Positions 51,995 to 59,111 of a DNA stretch of 61,140 bases are shown piece by piece. Position numbers and translations under genes: made by a program. The notes under the pieces are model-generated. The model searched no databases. It saw only the letters and a list, made by a program, of their open reading frames with translations, and was not told the DNA's origin. The DNA is taken from the NCBI GenBank assembly GCA_000403215.2, contig KE159534.1, positions 113,477 to 174,616 of the forward strand, given 5' to 3'. Every line of letters begins with the position of its first letter. Position 1 is the first letter of the stretch. Source of the DNA: Lachnospiraceae bacterium A4. Its GTDB lineage: Bacteria; Bacillota; Clostridia; Lachnospirales; Lachnospiraceae.

Positions 51995-52272
51995 TGTTCA
52001 CTGCAAGGGAACGCACACTTCTCACTTCCCCATATTTCCGGCTCATCCGCCAGACGGATGACTTCTATGAGGTCCAGTCCAGATGCACGAAGCACTGCTG
52101 GATCGTCCAGAAACTTTCCTATGACCGGTATCCGGTCCGCATCTACCACAAGCACACGAAAGGGACGGCCTACTACCATAAGCACGGCCATGCCAACACG
52201 GTATCCTCCGCCGTCCGCCAGATCAAAAGCCACGATGTGTGGCAGCTAAACGGGAGGCGCGCCATGGCGTAA
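51994..52272 (+). CDS. Small basic hypothetical protein behind repeat E
   Basis: A 92-residue protein starting at ATG 51994 after AGGAGGG. SPYFRLIRQTDDFYEVQSRC, HCWIVQKLSYDRYPVRIYHK and HTKGTAYYHKHGHANTVSSA suggest a small His-rich beta fold, common in Clostridial mobile elements. It is followed by its own terminator and lies between the late operon and the recombinase operon. Function unknown. Confidence 0.72.
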   Translation: MFTARERTLLTSPYFRLIRQTDDFYEVQSRCTKHCWIVQKLSYDRYPVRIYHKHTKGTAYYHKHGHANTVSSAVRQIKSHDVWQLNGRRAMA

Positions 52273-52292
52273 AGTTCGGTGCGAATAGTGAC

Positions 52293-52320
52293 AAGCCCAC
52301 GGCATTTAGTGGGCTTTTTT
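52293..52320 (+). terminator. Terminator after the repeat E cassette
   Basis: AAGCCCAC pairs with GTGGGCTT around an 8-nt loop, followed by T6. Confidence 0.88.
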
Positions 52321-52333
52321 GGTGTGAAGAAAA

Positions 52334-52367
52334 ATCCGTCCAAAAACAAAAATCACGTCCATGGGAA
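52334..52367 (-). repeat. 34-bp motif, copy 4 (inverted)
   Basis: On the minus strand it begins TTCCCATGGACGTG and ends TTTTTGGACGGAT, the same length and half-sites as the three copies near 17.7 kb. It lies 64 nt upstream of the recombinase operon. Confidence 0.72.
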
Positions 52368-52430
52368 GTTGAAAGGGATACCAGATAACGATGGATATGG
52401 TTTCCTTCCAATTGTTTATGGAGGTGTGCT

Positions 52431-52856
52431 ATGACCGAAGGACAGAAAACACAGATTGCAAATCTAAGGGGCGAAGGTTATGGGTATGTGAGGATTGCCC
52501 AGGCTCTCGGTATATCAGAAAATACAGTGAAATCATTTTGCAGGAGGAAGAAGCTTACCGGGAAAGCGGCTTCCCAGACCATGCCAGCCATGGCCAGGGA
52601 TGGGAAGCATTTCTGCCCTTGCTGTGGGAAAGAAGTGGCGCAGACTCCTGGGAGGAAGGAGAAAAAGTTCTGCTCGGACAGATGCCGGAACAAATGGTGG
52701 AACAGCCATCTTGACAGGGTAAAGCGTAAAGCCAACTACGAGTTTATCTGCCCGCAGTGCAGAAAACCGTTCACAGTCTACGGCAATGCAAAAAGGAAAT
52801 ACTGTAGCCATGAGTGCTATATTGCCCACAGGTTTGGGGGTGGCGCGGATGACTGA
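52431..52856 (+). CDS. HTH plus zinc-ribbon protein of the recombinase operon
   Basis: A 141-residue protein. Residues 1-40 form a sigma-like HTH (TQIANLRGEGYGYVRIAQAL, GISENTVKSFCRRKKL). Then come two Cys-rich zinc ribbons (FCPCCGKEV ... FCSDRCRNKWWN and FICPQCRKPF ... YCSHECYIAH). It starts the operon with the SHOCT-like protein and two serine recombinases, an order seen repeatedly in Clostridia, so it may regulate or assist recombination. It is also a candidate ligand for the 34-bp motif. Confidence 0.85.
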   Translation: MTEGQKTQIANLRGEGYGYVRIAQALGISENTVKSFCRRKKLTGKAASQTMPAMARDGKHFCPCCGKEVAQTPGRKEKKFCSDRCRNKWWNSHLDRVKRKANYEFICPQCRKPFTVYGNAKRKYCSHECYIAHRFGGGADD

Positions 52857-53034
52857 TGAGCAGTTCAGGGCTGAAAAGCTGTACCAGACGACCATGAATG
52901 TGGCGGGGAGGATGCTTTCGCAGGGGCTGATCTCGGAGGAAGAGTATTGTCAGATTGATACAATCTTTCTGGAAAAATACCGCCCCGTTTTCGGCACATT
53001 ATTTTCTGCTATGTCGTTGACTTCCAGGGCGTAA
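52849..53034 (+). CDS. SHOCT-like small protein of the recombinase operon
   Basis: A 61-residue protein starting at ATG 52849, overlapping the previous gene by 8 nt. TMNVAGRMLSQGLISEEEYC is the short helical SHOCT-type pattern, followed by FLEKYRPVFGTLFS. It is routinely found between the HTH/zinc protein and serine recombinases; possibly a directionality or assembly factor (inference). Confidence 0.8.
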   Translation: MTDEQFRAEKLYQTTMNVAGRMLSQGLISEEEYCQIDTIFLEKYRPVFGTLFSAMSLTSRA

Positions 53035-53068
53035 AGAGTGATGTATGGTAGCGGAAAGGAGTGATTTC

Positions 53069-54841
53069 ATGGCGAAGATCAGAAAGATTGAGCAGACGAT
53101 GCCAGCTATTGCGCCCAGGAAAAAAGTGGCCGCTTACGCCCGTGTGTCTGTGGAAAGCGAGAGGATGAGCCATTCCCTATCCGCACAGGTCAGCTATTAC
53201 AGCGCGCTGATTCAGCGTAACCCTGACTGGGAATACGCCGGGGTATATGCGGATTACGGGATCTCCGGCACTGGCACGGCCAGGAGGGAAGAATTCAGGA
53301 AAATGGTAGAGGATGCGGATGCCGGGAAAATCGACATCATCCTAACCAAGTCGATACAGCGTTTTGCGAGGAATACGGTTGACCTTCTGGAGACTGTACG
53401 GCATCTGAAAAGTATCGGCGTGGAAGTGAGGTTTGAAAAGGAAGGGATAAGCTCCATGAGCGGCGACGGCGAACTGATGCTGACCATCCTCGCGTCCTTT
53501 GCCCAGGAGGAGAGCCGATCCATCAGCGATAATGTGAAGTGGGGCACCCGCAAGCGGATGGCGGAGGGAATCCCCAACGGGCGTTTCCGGGTATATGGTT
53601 ACCGATGGGAGGGGGACGCACTGGCCATTGTGCCAGAGGAAGCGGCGGTGGTCCGCAGGATTTTCCAGAACTTCCTCGATGGGAAGTCAAGGTTGGAAAC
53701 GGAGAGGGAGTTTGCCGCTGAAGGCATCACCACGAGGGATGGCTGCCGCTGGGTGGATTCCAATCTCAAGGTTGTCCTTACGAACATCACTTATACGGGC
53801 AGCCTGCTCCTGCAGAAAGAGTTTATCGCAGACCCCATCACCAAGCACAGGAAGAAGAACCGTGGCGAGCTTCCGCAATATTATGTGGAGGGCACGCATC
53901 CCGCCATCATTGATAAGGACACTTTTGATTATGTGCAGGCGGAGATGGAACGCCGCAGGGAACTTGGCGCGCTGGCGAACAAGAGCCTCAATACCTGCTG
54001 CTTTACCGGGAAAATTAAATGCCCTCATTGCGGCGTCAGCTATATGCACAATAGGCGCACGGACAGAGGATTGATGGAGTTTTGGAACTGCGGCAGCAAA
54101 AAGAAAAAGAAGGTCGGCGCTGGCTGTCCGGTAGGAGGGACGATCAACCACCAGAACCTTATGAAAGCCTGTGCGGATGTTCTGGGGACGGAGGGGTTTG
54201 ATGAGGATGTGTTCCTTGACAGGGTTGACCATATAGAGGTGCCGGAGAAATACACGCTCGAATTATTCTTTAAAGACGGGAACCGCATAATCAGGGACTG
54301 TCCGAACACAGGACACCAGGACTGTTGGACGGCGGAATACCGTGCCGCCACATCTGAGAAAAGGCGGAAGTATGGGACGAACCCCAGGGGCGCGACCTGC
54401 TTCACAGGCAGGATTAAATGCGCCGAGTGCGGGAACAATTACCGCCAGCAGACGAGGAAGCGGAAGAATGGTGAAAAGTACCATATGTTTTCCTGCGCCA
54501 CCACGAACACCTGTGGCAACAACAGCATCCATGAGGACGACCTCCAGAGGCTTTCCGCCGCAGCCATGGGGCTTGATGCATTCGATGCATCGGCTTTTTC
54601 TGAGAGGATTGACCATGTTGTGATTTCCAAAGGCGGCAGGATCGCATTCCATTTCAAAGATGGCGGGATTCATGAGGCTTTCTACAGCACTAAGCGCAGG
54701 GCGCAGCCATGGACGGAAGAACGCCGGAAAAAACAGGCAAAGGCGATCAGGGACAGCTTTACCGGGGAACCGCGGCAGAAGATGAGCGAAAGCACGAAGC
54801 GTCTCAGGAAGGAGCGTGGGGACGGATGGCGAAGAGAGTGA
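53069..54841 (+). CDS. Large serine recombinase 1
   Basis: A 590-residue large serine recombinase. Catalytic Ser27 in AAYARVSVESERMSHSLSAQ, then TKSIQRFARNTVDLLETVRH and SFAQEESRSISDNVKWGTRK. A recombinase domain follows, then two zinc ribbons (CPHCGVSYMH, CAECGNNYRQ) and basic C-terminal helices. Start ATG 53069 behind GGAAAGGAG, preferred over 53045. It overlaps recombinase 2 by 16 nt; both are probably needed for integration or excision. Confidence 0.94.
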   Translation: MAKIRKIEQTMPAIAPRKKVAAYARVSVESERMSHSLSAQVSYYSALIQRNPDWEYAGVYADYGISGTGTARREEFRKMVEDADAGKIDIILTKSIQRFARNTVDLLETVRHLKSIGVEVRFEKEGISSMSGDGELMLTILASFAQEESRSISDNVKWGTRKRMAEGIPNGRFRVYGYRWEGDALAIVPEEAAVVRRIFQNFLDGKSRLETEREFAAEGITTRDGCRWVDSNLKVVLTNITYTGSLLLQKEFIADPITKHRKKNRGELPQYYVEGTHPAIIDKDTFDYVQAEMERRRELGALANKSLNTCCFTGKIKCPHCGVSYMHNRRTDRGLMEFWNCGSKKKKKVGAGCPVGGTINHQNLMKACADVLGTEGFDEDVFLDRVDHIEVPEKYTLELFFKDGNRIIRDCPNTGHQDCWTAEYRAATSEKRRKYGTNPRGATCFTGRIKCAECGNNYRQQTRKRKNGEKYHMFSCATTNTCGNNSIHEDDLQRLSAAAMGLDAFDASAFSERIDHVVISKGGRIAFHFKDGGIHEAFYSTKRRAQPWTEERRKKQAKAIRDSFTGEPRQKMSESTKRLRKERGDGWRRE

Positions 54842-56400
54842 CGACAATACCCGCGACGGTAAAAAAATATACGGCTGAGCCGCTGGCCGGGACAAAAAAG
54901 CGGCGTGTAGCGGGATACGCCCGTGTCAGCACCGACCATGAGGACCAGGTCACAAGCTACGAGGCGCAGGTGGACTATTATACCAGTTACATCCAGGGGC
55001 GTGACGACTGGGAATTTGCCGGAATATATACGGACGAAGGTATCAGTGCAACTTCCACTAAAAAACGGGAAGGCTTTAAAACAATGATTGCCGATGCGAA
55101 AGCTGGAAAAATAGACCTCATCATCACCAAGTCGGTCAGCCGTTTTGCGAGGAACACAGTAGACAGCCTTACGACAGTCCGAGAGCTGAAGGACAGGGGC
55201 ATTGAGATATATTTTGAAAAAGAGAACATCTGGACGATGGATTCCAAGGGGGAACTGCTGATCACCATCATGTCTTCGCTGGCACAGGAGGAGAGCCGCT
55301 CCATTTCGGAGAATGTCACTTGGGGGCAGAGGAAGCGTTTTGCCGATGGAAAGGTCAGTTTTGCCTACAGCCGGGTCCTTGGCCTGGATAAAGGACCGGA
55401 TGGCAGGATCGTGGTGAATCCCAAGGAAGCTGAAACAGTGCGGCTGATATTCAGCTTATTACTTGAAGGGCTTTCTCCCCATTCCATTGCGGCAGAGCTT
55501 ACCAGGCGCGGCATCAAGACACCGGGCGGGAAAGATGTGTGGAACCAGCAGACGGTGCGCCGGATGCTTTCCAACGAAAAATACAAGGGAGATGCCCTCC
55601 TCCAGAAGGAATTTACGGTGGATTTCCTGAATAAGAAGACGAAAAAGAACGAGGGTGAAGTCCCACAGTATTATGTGGAGGGAAACCACAAAGCCATCAT
55701 CAACCCTACAGTTTTCGATATGGTGCAGGCGGAGCTGGAGAAACGGAAACGGGGCAACTCCCGGTACAGCGGGGTCAGCATCTTCTCCAATAAGATTAAA
55801 TGCGCTGACTGCGGCGGATGGTTTGGCTCCAAGGTCTGGCATTCCACGGATAAGTATCGCAGGGTCATTTACCGATGCAACAGCAAATATAAGGATAAAA
55901 AATGCGGGACTCCCCATGTGACGGAAGAAGAGGTCAAAGCGGCATTCCTATCCGCCTATGACAAGCTGGTTTCTGAAAGGGCGGAGATTGTAGCGAATGC
56001 GGAAACTATCCGGGAGACACTTTGCCGGACGGATGCGCTGGAGGAAGAGAAGCGCAGATTGGAAAACGACATGGCGGTGTTGGCGGGGATGGTGCAGAGT
56101 GCCATAGATGAGAACGCCCGTATAGCGCAAGACCAGGGGGAATACCAGGAACGCTATAATGGGCTGGTGGAGCGGTATGATACGTTTAAAGCACGGTACG
56201 ATGAGGTTGCCAGAGCCATTACGGAAAAGGAAGCGCAAAATGAGCGGCTGGCAGGCTTCATCAAAATTTTGAAGGCTCAGGATGGAGTCATTGCTGAATT
56301 TGATGAAAGACTTTGGAGCAGCATGGTGGATTTCGTGACGGTTGGTAGGAATAAGGAAATGACGGTGACTTTCCGAGACGGCACGGAGATAACAGCATAG
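54826..56400 (+). CDS. Large serine recombinase 2
   Basis: A 524-residue large serine recombinase. Catalytic Ser35 in AGYARVSTDHEDQVTSYEAQ; TKSVSRFARNTVDSLTTVRE; zinc ribbon CADCGGWFGSKVWHS; long coiled coil near the C-terminus (EEEKRRLENDMAVLAGMVQS). Start ATG 54826 after AGGAGCG; the upstream extension of the frame is a shadow of recombinase 1. The att site normally lies close to such a gene at the element's end, here probably 56400-56600. Confidence 0.94.
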   Translation: MAKRVTTIPATVKKYTAEPLAGTKKRRVAGYARVSTDHEDQVTSYEAQVDYYTSYIQGRDDWEFAGIYTDEGISATSTKKREGFKTMIADAKAGKIDLIITKSVSRFARNTVDSLTTVRELKDRGIEIYFEKENIWTMDSKGELLITIMSSLAQEESRSISENVTWGQRKRFADGKVSFAYSRVLGLDKGPDGRIVVNPKEAETVRLIFSLLLEGLSPHSIAAELTRRGIKTPGGKDVWNQQTVRRMLSNEKYKGDALLQKEFTVDFLNKKTKKNEGEVPQYYVEGNHKAIINPTVFDMVQAELEKRKRGNSRYSGVSIFSNKIKCADCGGWFGSKVWHSTDKYRRVIYRCNSKYKDKKCGTPHVTEEEVKAAFLSAYDKLVSERAEIVANAETIRETLCRTDALEEEKRRLENDMAVLAGMVQSAIDENARIAQDQGEYQERYNGLVERYDTFKARYDEVARAITEKEAQNERLAGFIKILKAQDGVIAEFDERLWSSMVDFVTVGRNKEMTVTFRDGTEITA

Positions 56401-56417
56401 AAACACAGTTTATGATG

Positions 56418-56443
56418 CACCTCGCTTAGGCGGGGTGTTTTTG
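56418..56443 (+). terminator. Terminator after the recombinases
   Basis: CACCTCGC and GCGGGGTG (one G-U) with a short TTA(G) loop and T5. It ends the prophage's rightward transcription. Confidence 0.8.
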
Positions 56444-56504
56444 TGTTTAGTTAAATTTTTATTTGTGTGGGTTAGTCGCATACGTCGCGTAAAAATATTA
56501 GAGG

Positions 56505-56533
56505 ATGACAAATAGCAAAAGATAAGTTATAAT
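56505..56533 (+). promoter_or_regulatory. Promoter of the right-hand five-gene operon
   Basis: ATGACA (56505-56510), 17-nt spacer, perfect TATAAT (56528-56533), about 55 nt before the HTH gene. Confidence 0.75.
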
Positions 56534-56589
56534 AAATTATCCGATTTGTGAAATTAATAGAGTGACGAGTAAAAAATAGGAGCATAAGC

Positions 56590-56832
56590 ATGGTTCGAAA
56601 TAATATAGAAGTGGATGTTAAAGTCAAATGTATAGAATCCGAAATAACTCAGGCGCAGCTAGCGGAAAATATTGGGACTACCAGTTCTTATGTGAATCGT
56701 ATTGTCAAGAAAAAAGAAGGGGTCGTTAATAAGACATTTGTGCAAATGATGGAGGCTTTGGGATATGATATTGAATTGATTTATACAAAAAGGGACATGG
56801 AAGGTGGTAATCATAATGGGGATGTCTTATAG
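56590..56832 (+). CDS. XRE-family regulator of the right-hand operon
   Basis: An 80-residue HTH protein (EITQAQLAENIGTTSSYVNR, IVKKKEGVVNKTFVQMMEAL, GYDIELIY). It is the first gene behind a canonical promoter and overlaps the nuclease-like gene by 17 nt, so it may be an autoregulator or antitoxin-like controller of the cluster. Confidence 0.85.
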   Translation: MVRNNIEVDVKVKCIESEITQAQLAENIGTTSSYVNRIVKKKEGVVNKTFVQMMEALGYDIELIYTKRDMEGGNHNGDVL

Positions 56833-57192
56833 GCACTCAGCCGGATTTGGAAAACGAATGGAATACAGAATAATTGGAAAGATGCTGATGGAAGGGCTGG
56901 ACTGCTATGTTCCTTTGGTGGATGACCATGGAGTTGATTGTGTTATCAAAAGGGGGATGGTACATACATAGAAGTGCAAATTAAAGCGAGATTCCGCGAA
57001 GTGGCAGAAGGAGATGCTGCATTGTTTTCAGCGATATCACATGAACGGAAGGAAAATTTTTATTTTGTTTTTTATTCAGAGCACCTTGATTTGACATGGA
57101 TTCTGTCTTCAGAAGAATTCTTGAAAGAGTGTGTAACGAATAAAACCGGAAAGAATGCCGGGAAAAGAAGCATCTGGTTTAATTGGGAATAA
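56816..57192 (+). pseudogene. PD-(D/E)XK-like nuclease gene with a frameshift
   Basis: From ATG 56816 (AGGTGG upstream) the frame reads GFGKRMEYRIIGKMLMEGLD, CYVPLVDDHGVDCVIKRG and then stops. The continuation is in another frame: DGTYIEVQIKARFREVAEGD, FYFVFYSEHLDLTWILSSEE. One missing G in the run at 56952-56956 rejoins them into about 125 residues with D ... E-V-Q-I-K, the active-site pattern of Mrr/DUF4365-like nucleases. Either decay, phase variation at the G-run, or a sequence error. Confidence 0.75.
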
Positions 57193-57293
57193 AACGGACG
57201 GAAATGGAGAGAAAAAAGAATACTGCAAGCCGCAGTTTGAAAAATACATCTGTAATGATTTTTCAAGGTTTTACTGAATAGGAGAAGGAAGTT

Positions 57294-57485
57294 ATGAGAA
57301 GCACGGAACGAGGATTCGTAAACAGAAATCGACAGAAGAATAATGGGAGAACGCAGATACCTGGCACAGATAATCAGCAATGGTTTTATGAAATGGAGTG
57401 CTTGGGATGTGGCCATAAATATTATGCCAATGGAAGTGATATCTGGCAAAGGAAATGCCCGAGATGCCAGGGAGGCAGGCCATAA
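57294..57485 (+). CDS. Zinc-ribbon mini-protein
   Basis: A 63-residue protein with one C4 zinc ribbon (ECLGCGHKYYANGSDIW, then RKCPRCQGG) after a basic N-terminus. The gap before it (57193-57293) holds two adjacent hairpins (CTGC/GCAG and TTGAAAAAT/ATTTTTCAA). It starts behind GGAGAAGGAAG and ends 23 nt before the next gene. Zinc ribbons of this kind often give nucleic-acid binding to a partner. Confidence 0.75.
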   Translation: MRSTERGFVNRNRQKNNGRTQIPGTDNQQWFYEMECLGCGHKYYANGSDIWQRKCPRCQGGRP

Positions 57486-57508
57486 CATTCCAGGAAAGGA
57501 AACAGGGT

Positions 57509-58195
57509 ATGGGTAATATAACAGAGGAAGAGAATAATCCGTTTGCAGAGCTAAGGACTTACAATCCAGATATAATAGATGATGGGGTTGTAGACGAAGA
57601 AGGATATCTATCTGCAAAATATAAAATCATGTATGTGCTGAAAGAGGTTAATGGTGGGAAAGGCTGGAGCCTTCGGGAATTTGTACGGAATGGTGGCCGA
57701 CCCCAGACATGGGATAATTTTGCCCGGTGGACAGAGGCTATTTTGGATTTGGATGCGGAGAGACCATGGAGTTATTGGGAAAAGGATAACGAAGCCCGTA
57801 GGAACAGAATCCTGAAAATGATTTGTGCTGTCAATGTGAAGAAGACATCCGGTGGACATACATCAAATGCAGATGAGATTTATCAGGCTGCAATAGATAA
57901 CAGCCTCATCCTTCAGAAGCAATTAAACTTGTATGATCCGGATATTATCATCTGCTGTGGCACGGAAAAAGCATTTGTCGATGCATGCTATAAAAATCAA
58001 GAACTGAACTGGAAAATGACATCACGTGGAATTTGGTATTTTGTAGATAATGGTAAAGTTGTAATTTCTTTTGCCCATCCAGAAGCACGAGTCAAAGACT
58101 GTTTTTTACATTATGCTTTGGTGGATGCGGTAAGGGAAATCCGATTAAAAGAGATTAACTCAATTTCTGCATTAGACAAACCGTTTATTGATTGA
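57509..58195 (+). CDS. Uracil-DNA-glycosylase-fold-like protein
   Basis: A 228-residue protein starting at ATG 57509 behind AGGAAAGG. KYKIMYVLKEVNGGKGWSLR resembles the motif I loop of the UDG superfamily, DIIICCGTEKAFVDACYK the central strand, and KVVISFAHPEARVKDCFLHY the HP motif loop. These support a UDG-like fold; the general-base Asp of classical UDG is not evident, so glycosylase activity is uncertain. It could be a sensor of modified bases or nucleotides in a defence operon. Confidence 0.55.
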   Translation: MGNITEEENNPFAELRTYNPDIIDDGVVDEEGYLSAKYKIMYVLKEVNGGKGWSLREFVRNGGRPQTWDNFARWTEAILDLDAERPWSYWEKDNEARRNRILKMICAVNVKKTSGGHTSNADEIYQAAIDNSLILQKQLNLYDPDIIICCGTEKAFVDACYKNQELNWKMTSRGIWYFVDNGKVVISFAHPEARVKDCFLHYALVDAVREIRLKEINSISALDKPFID

Positions 58196-58205
58196 GGTAA
58201 AGCAA

Positions 58206-59111
58206 ATGAAAATGGAGTATATTTTTATAAAGCAAAAAGATGAATATTGTGTATCACAAGAAATGTTCCGAAATTTTTTGTGTGTAAATAAGCGTATTGA
58301 ATTCAAAAACGAAGAAGACAATAAATCAGATATAATTATTTTCGATGGACAAAAACTTGAATATGGTTTGGAGTCAACTGAAGTTGAAAAATCTAATGAA
58401 ATGATTTTTCATCTAATGGTTGAAGTGCAAGGAGACGGAGAAGCTCAGGCAGGCATATTAGAACATTTTGATTTTCTTATTAAAGAAATTAATGAAAAAA
58501 ATGGGACGCAATTTGCTATTAATACTGTATGGAATGATGTTTCGTCATATTATGGAAAGAAACTGTATCCGGATATTTCAAAAGTGGAGAATATGCTACG
58601 AAAAATTATATACCTGTTTATGCTGAAAACAGTTGGGAGTAAATGGATTGATGTAGGCACGCCTGAAAAATTTCAAATAAGTATCAATAATGTAATTGAG
58701 AAGAATAATAAAACGAAAAATGACATTAATGCAGAATGGCTTACATATGCAGATTTTATTACTCTTGGTTATTTTTTTACTGCGCCATATTCGATGAAAA
58801 CAGATTTAAAAGTTCTATTCAAAGAACTTAAACAATATGAAAGTTTTGATGCATTGAGTGATGGGGAAAAACAGGCAGATGATGAAGTTAAAAAAGAAAA
58901 TAAAGAGAAGGGGAAAGTACTGACAGCAGATGTTATAAGAAAAATGTCCGATGAGTATGAACCAAAGAATAATTGGGATCGATATTTTTCAGATAAATTG
59001 AGTGTCAAAGGACCCAATAAGTTTTCAAAAGACTGGGGTTCACTTTATGATATTCGTAATAAGGTAGCCCATGGAAAACCAATAAATAAAGCAGACTTTA
59101 AAAAAGCTTGA
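58206..59111 (+). CDS. HEPN-domain protein truncated by the IS element
   Basis: A 301-residue protein starting at ATG 58206 (AGGTAAAG upstream). The C-terminal part has SLYDIRNKVAHGKPINKADF, whose R-N-K-V-A-H is the R-x4-H signature of HEPN ribonucleases. The last codons and stop come from the IS end at 59107, so the C-terminus is cut just after the catalytic motif. It is AT-rich, unlike the prophage. The N-terminal domain (MEYIFIKQKDEYCVSQEMFR, LMVEVQGDGEAQAGILEHFD) is unrecognised and may be the sensor. Probably inactive or altered as sequenced. Confidence 0.78.
   Translation: MKMEYIFIKQKDEYCVSQEMFRNFLCVNKRIEFKNEEDNKSDIIIFDGQKLEYGLESTEVEKSNEMIFHLMVEVQGDGEAQAGILEHFDFLIKEINEKNGTQFAINTVWNDVSSYYGKKLYPDISKVENMLRKIIYLFMLKTVGSKWIDVGTPEKFQISINNVIEKNNKTKNDINAEWLTYADFITLGYFFTAPYSMKTDLKVLFKELKQYESFDALSDGEKQADDEVKKENKEKGKVLTADVIRKMSDEYEPKNNWDRYFSDKLSVKGPNKFSKDWGSLYDIRNKVAHGKPINKADFKKA

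Larger units (their letters stand above)
12469..56443 (+). mobile_element. HK97-like siphophage prophage, probably decaying
   Basis: A contiguous block of phage modules in conventional order: early/replication, HNH and small terminase, cargo, large terminase, portal, ClpP-like protease, capsid, connectors, tail, lysis, then large serine recombinases. Composition is GC-richer than both flanks. Left and right limits are set by the sigma-like gene and the terminator after the second recombinase; no att core was identified. The tape measure gene has an in-frame TAG and the helicase gene a frameshift, so it is likely defective as sequenced. Confidence 0.85.

Noticed and set aside
56444-56589. Prophage attachment site
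   Set aside because: This is the likely place, but I found no shared core with the left end by eye, so no att feature is claimed.
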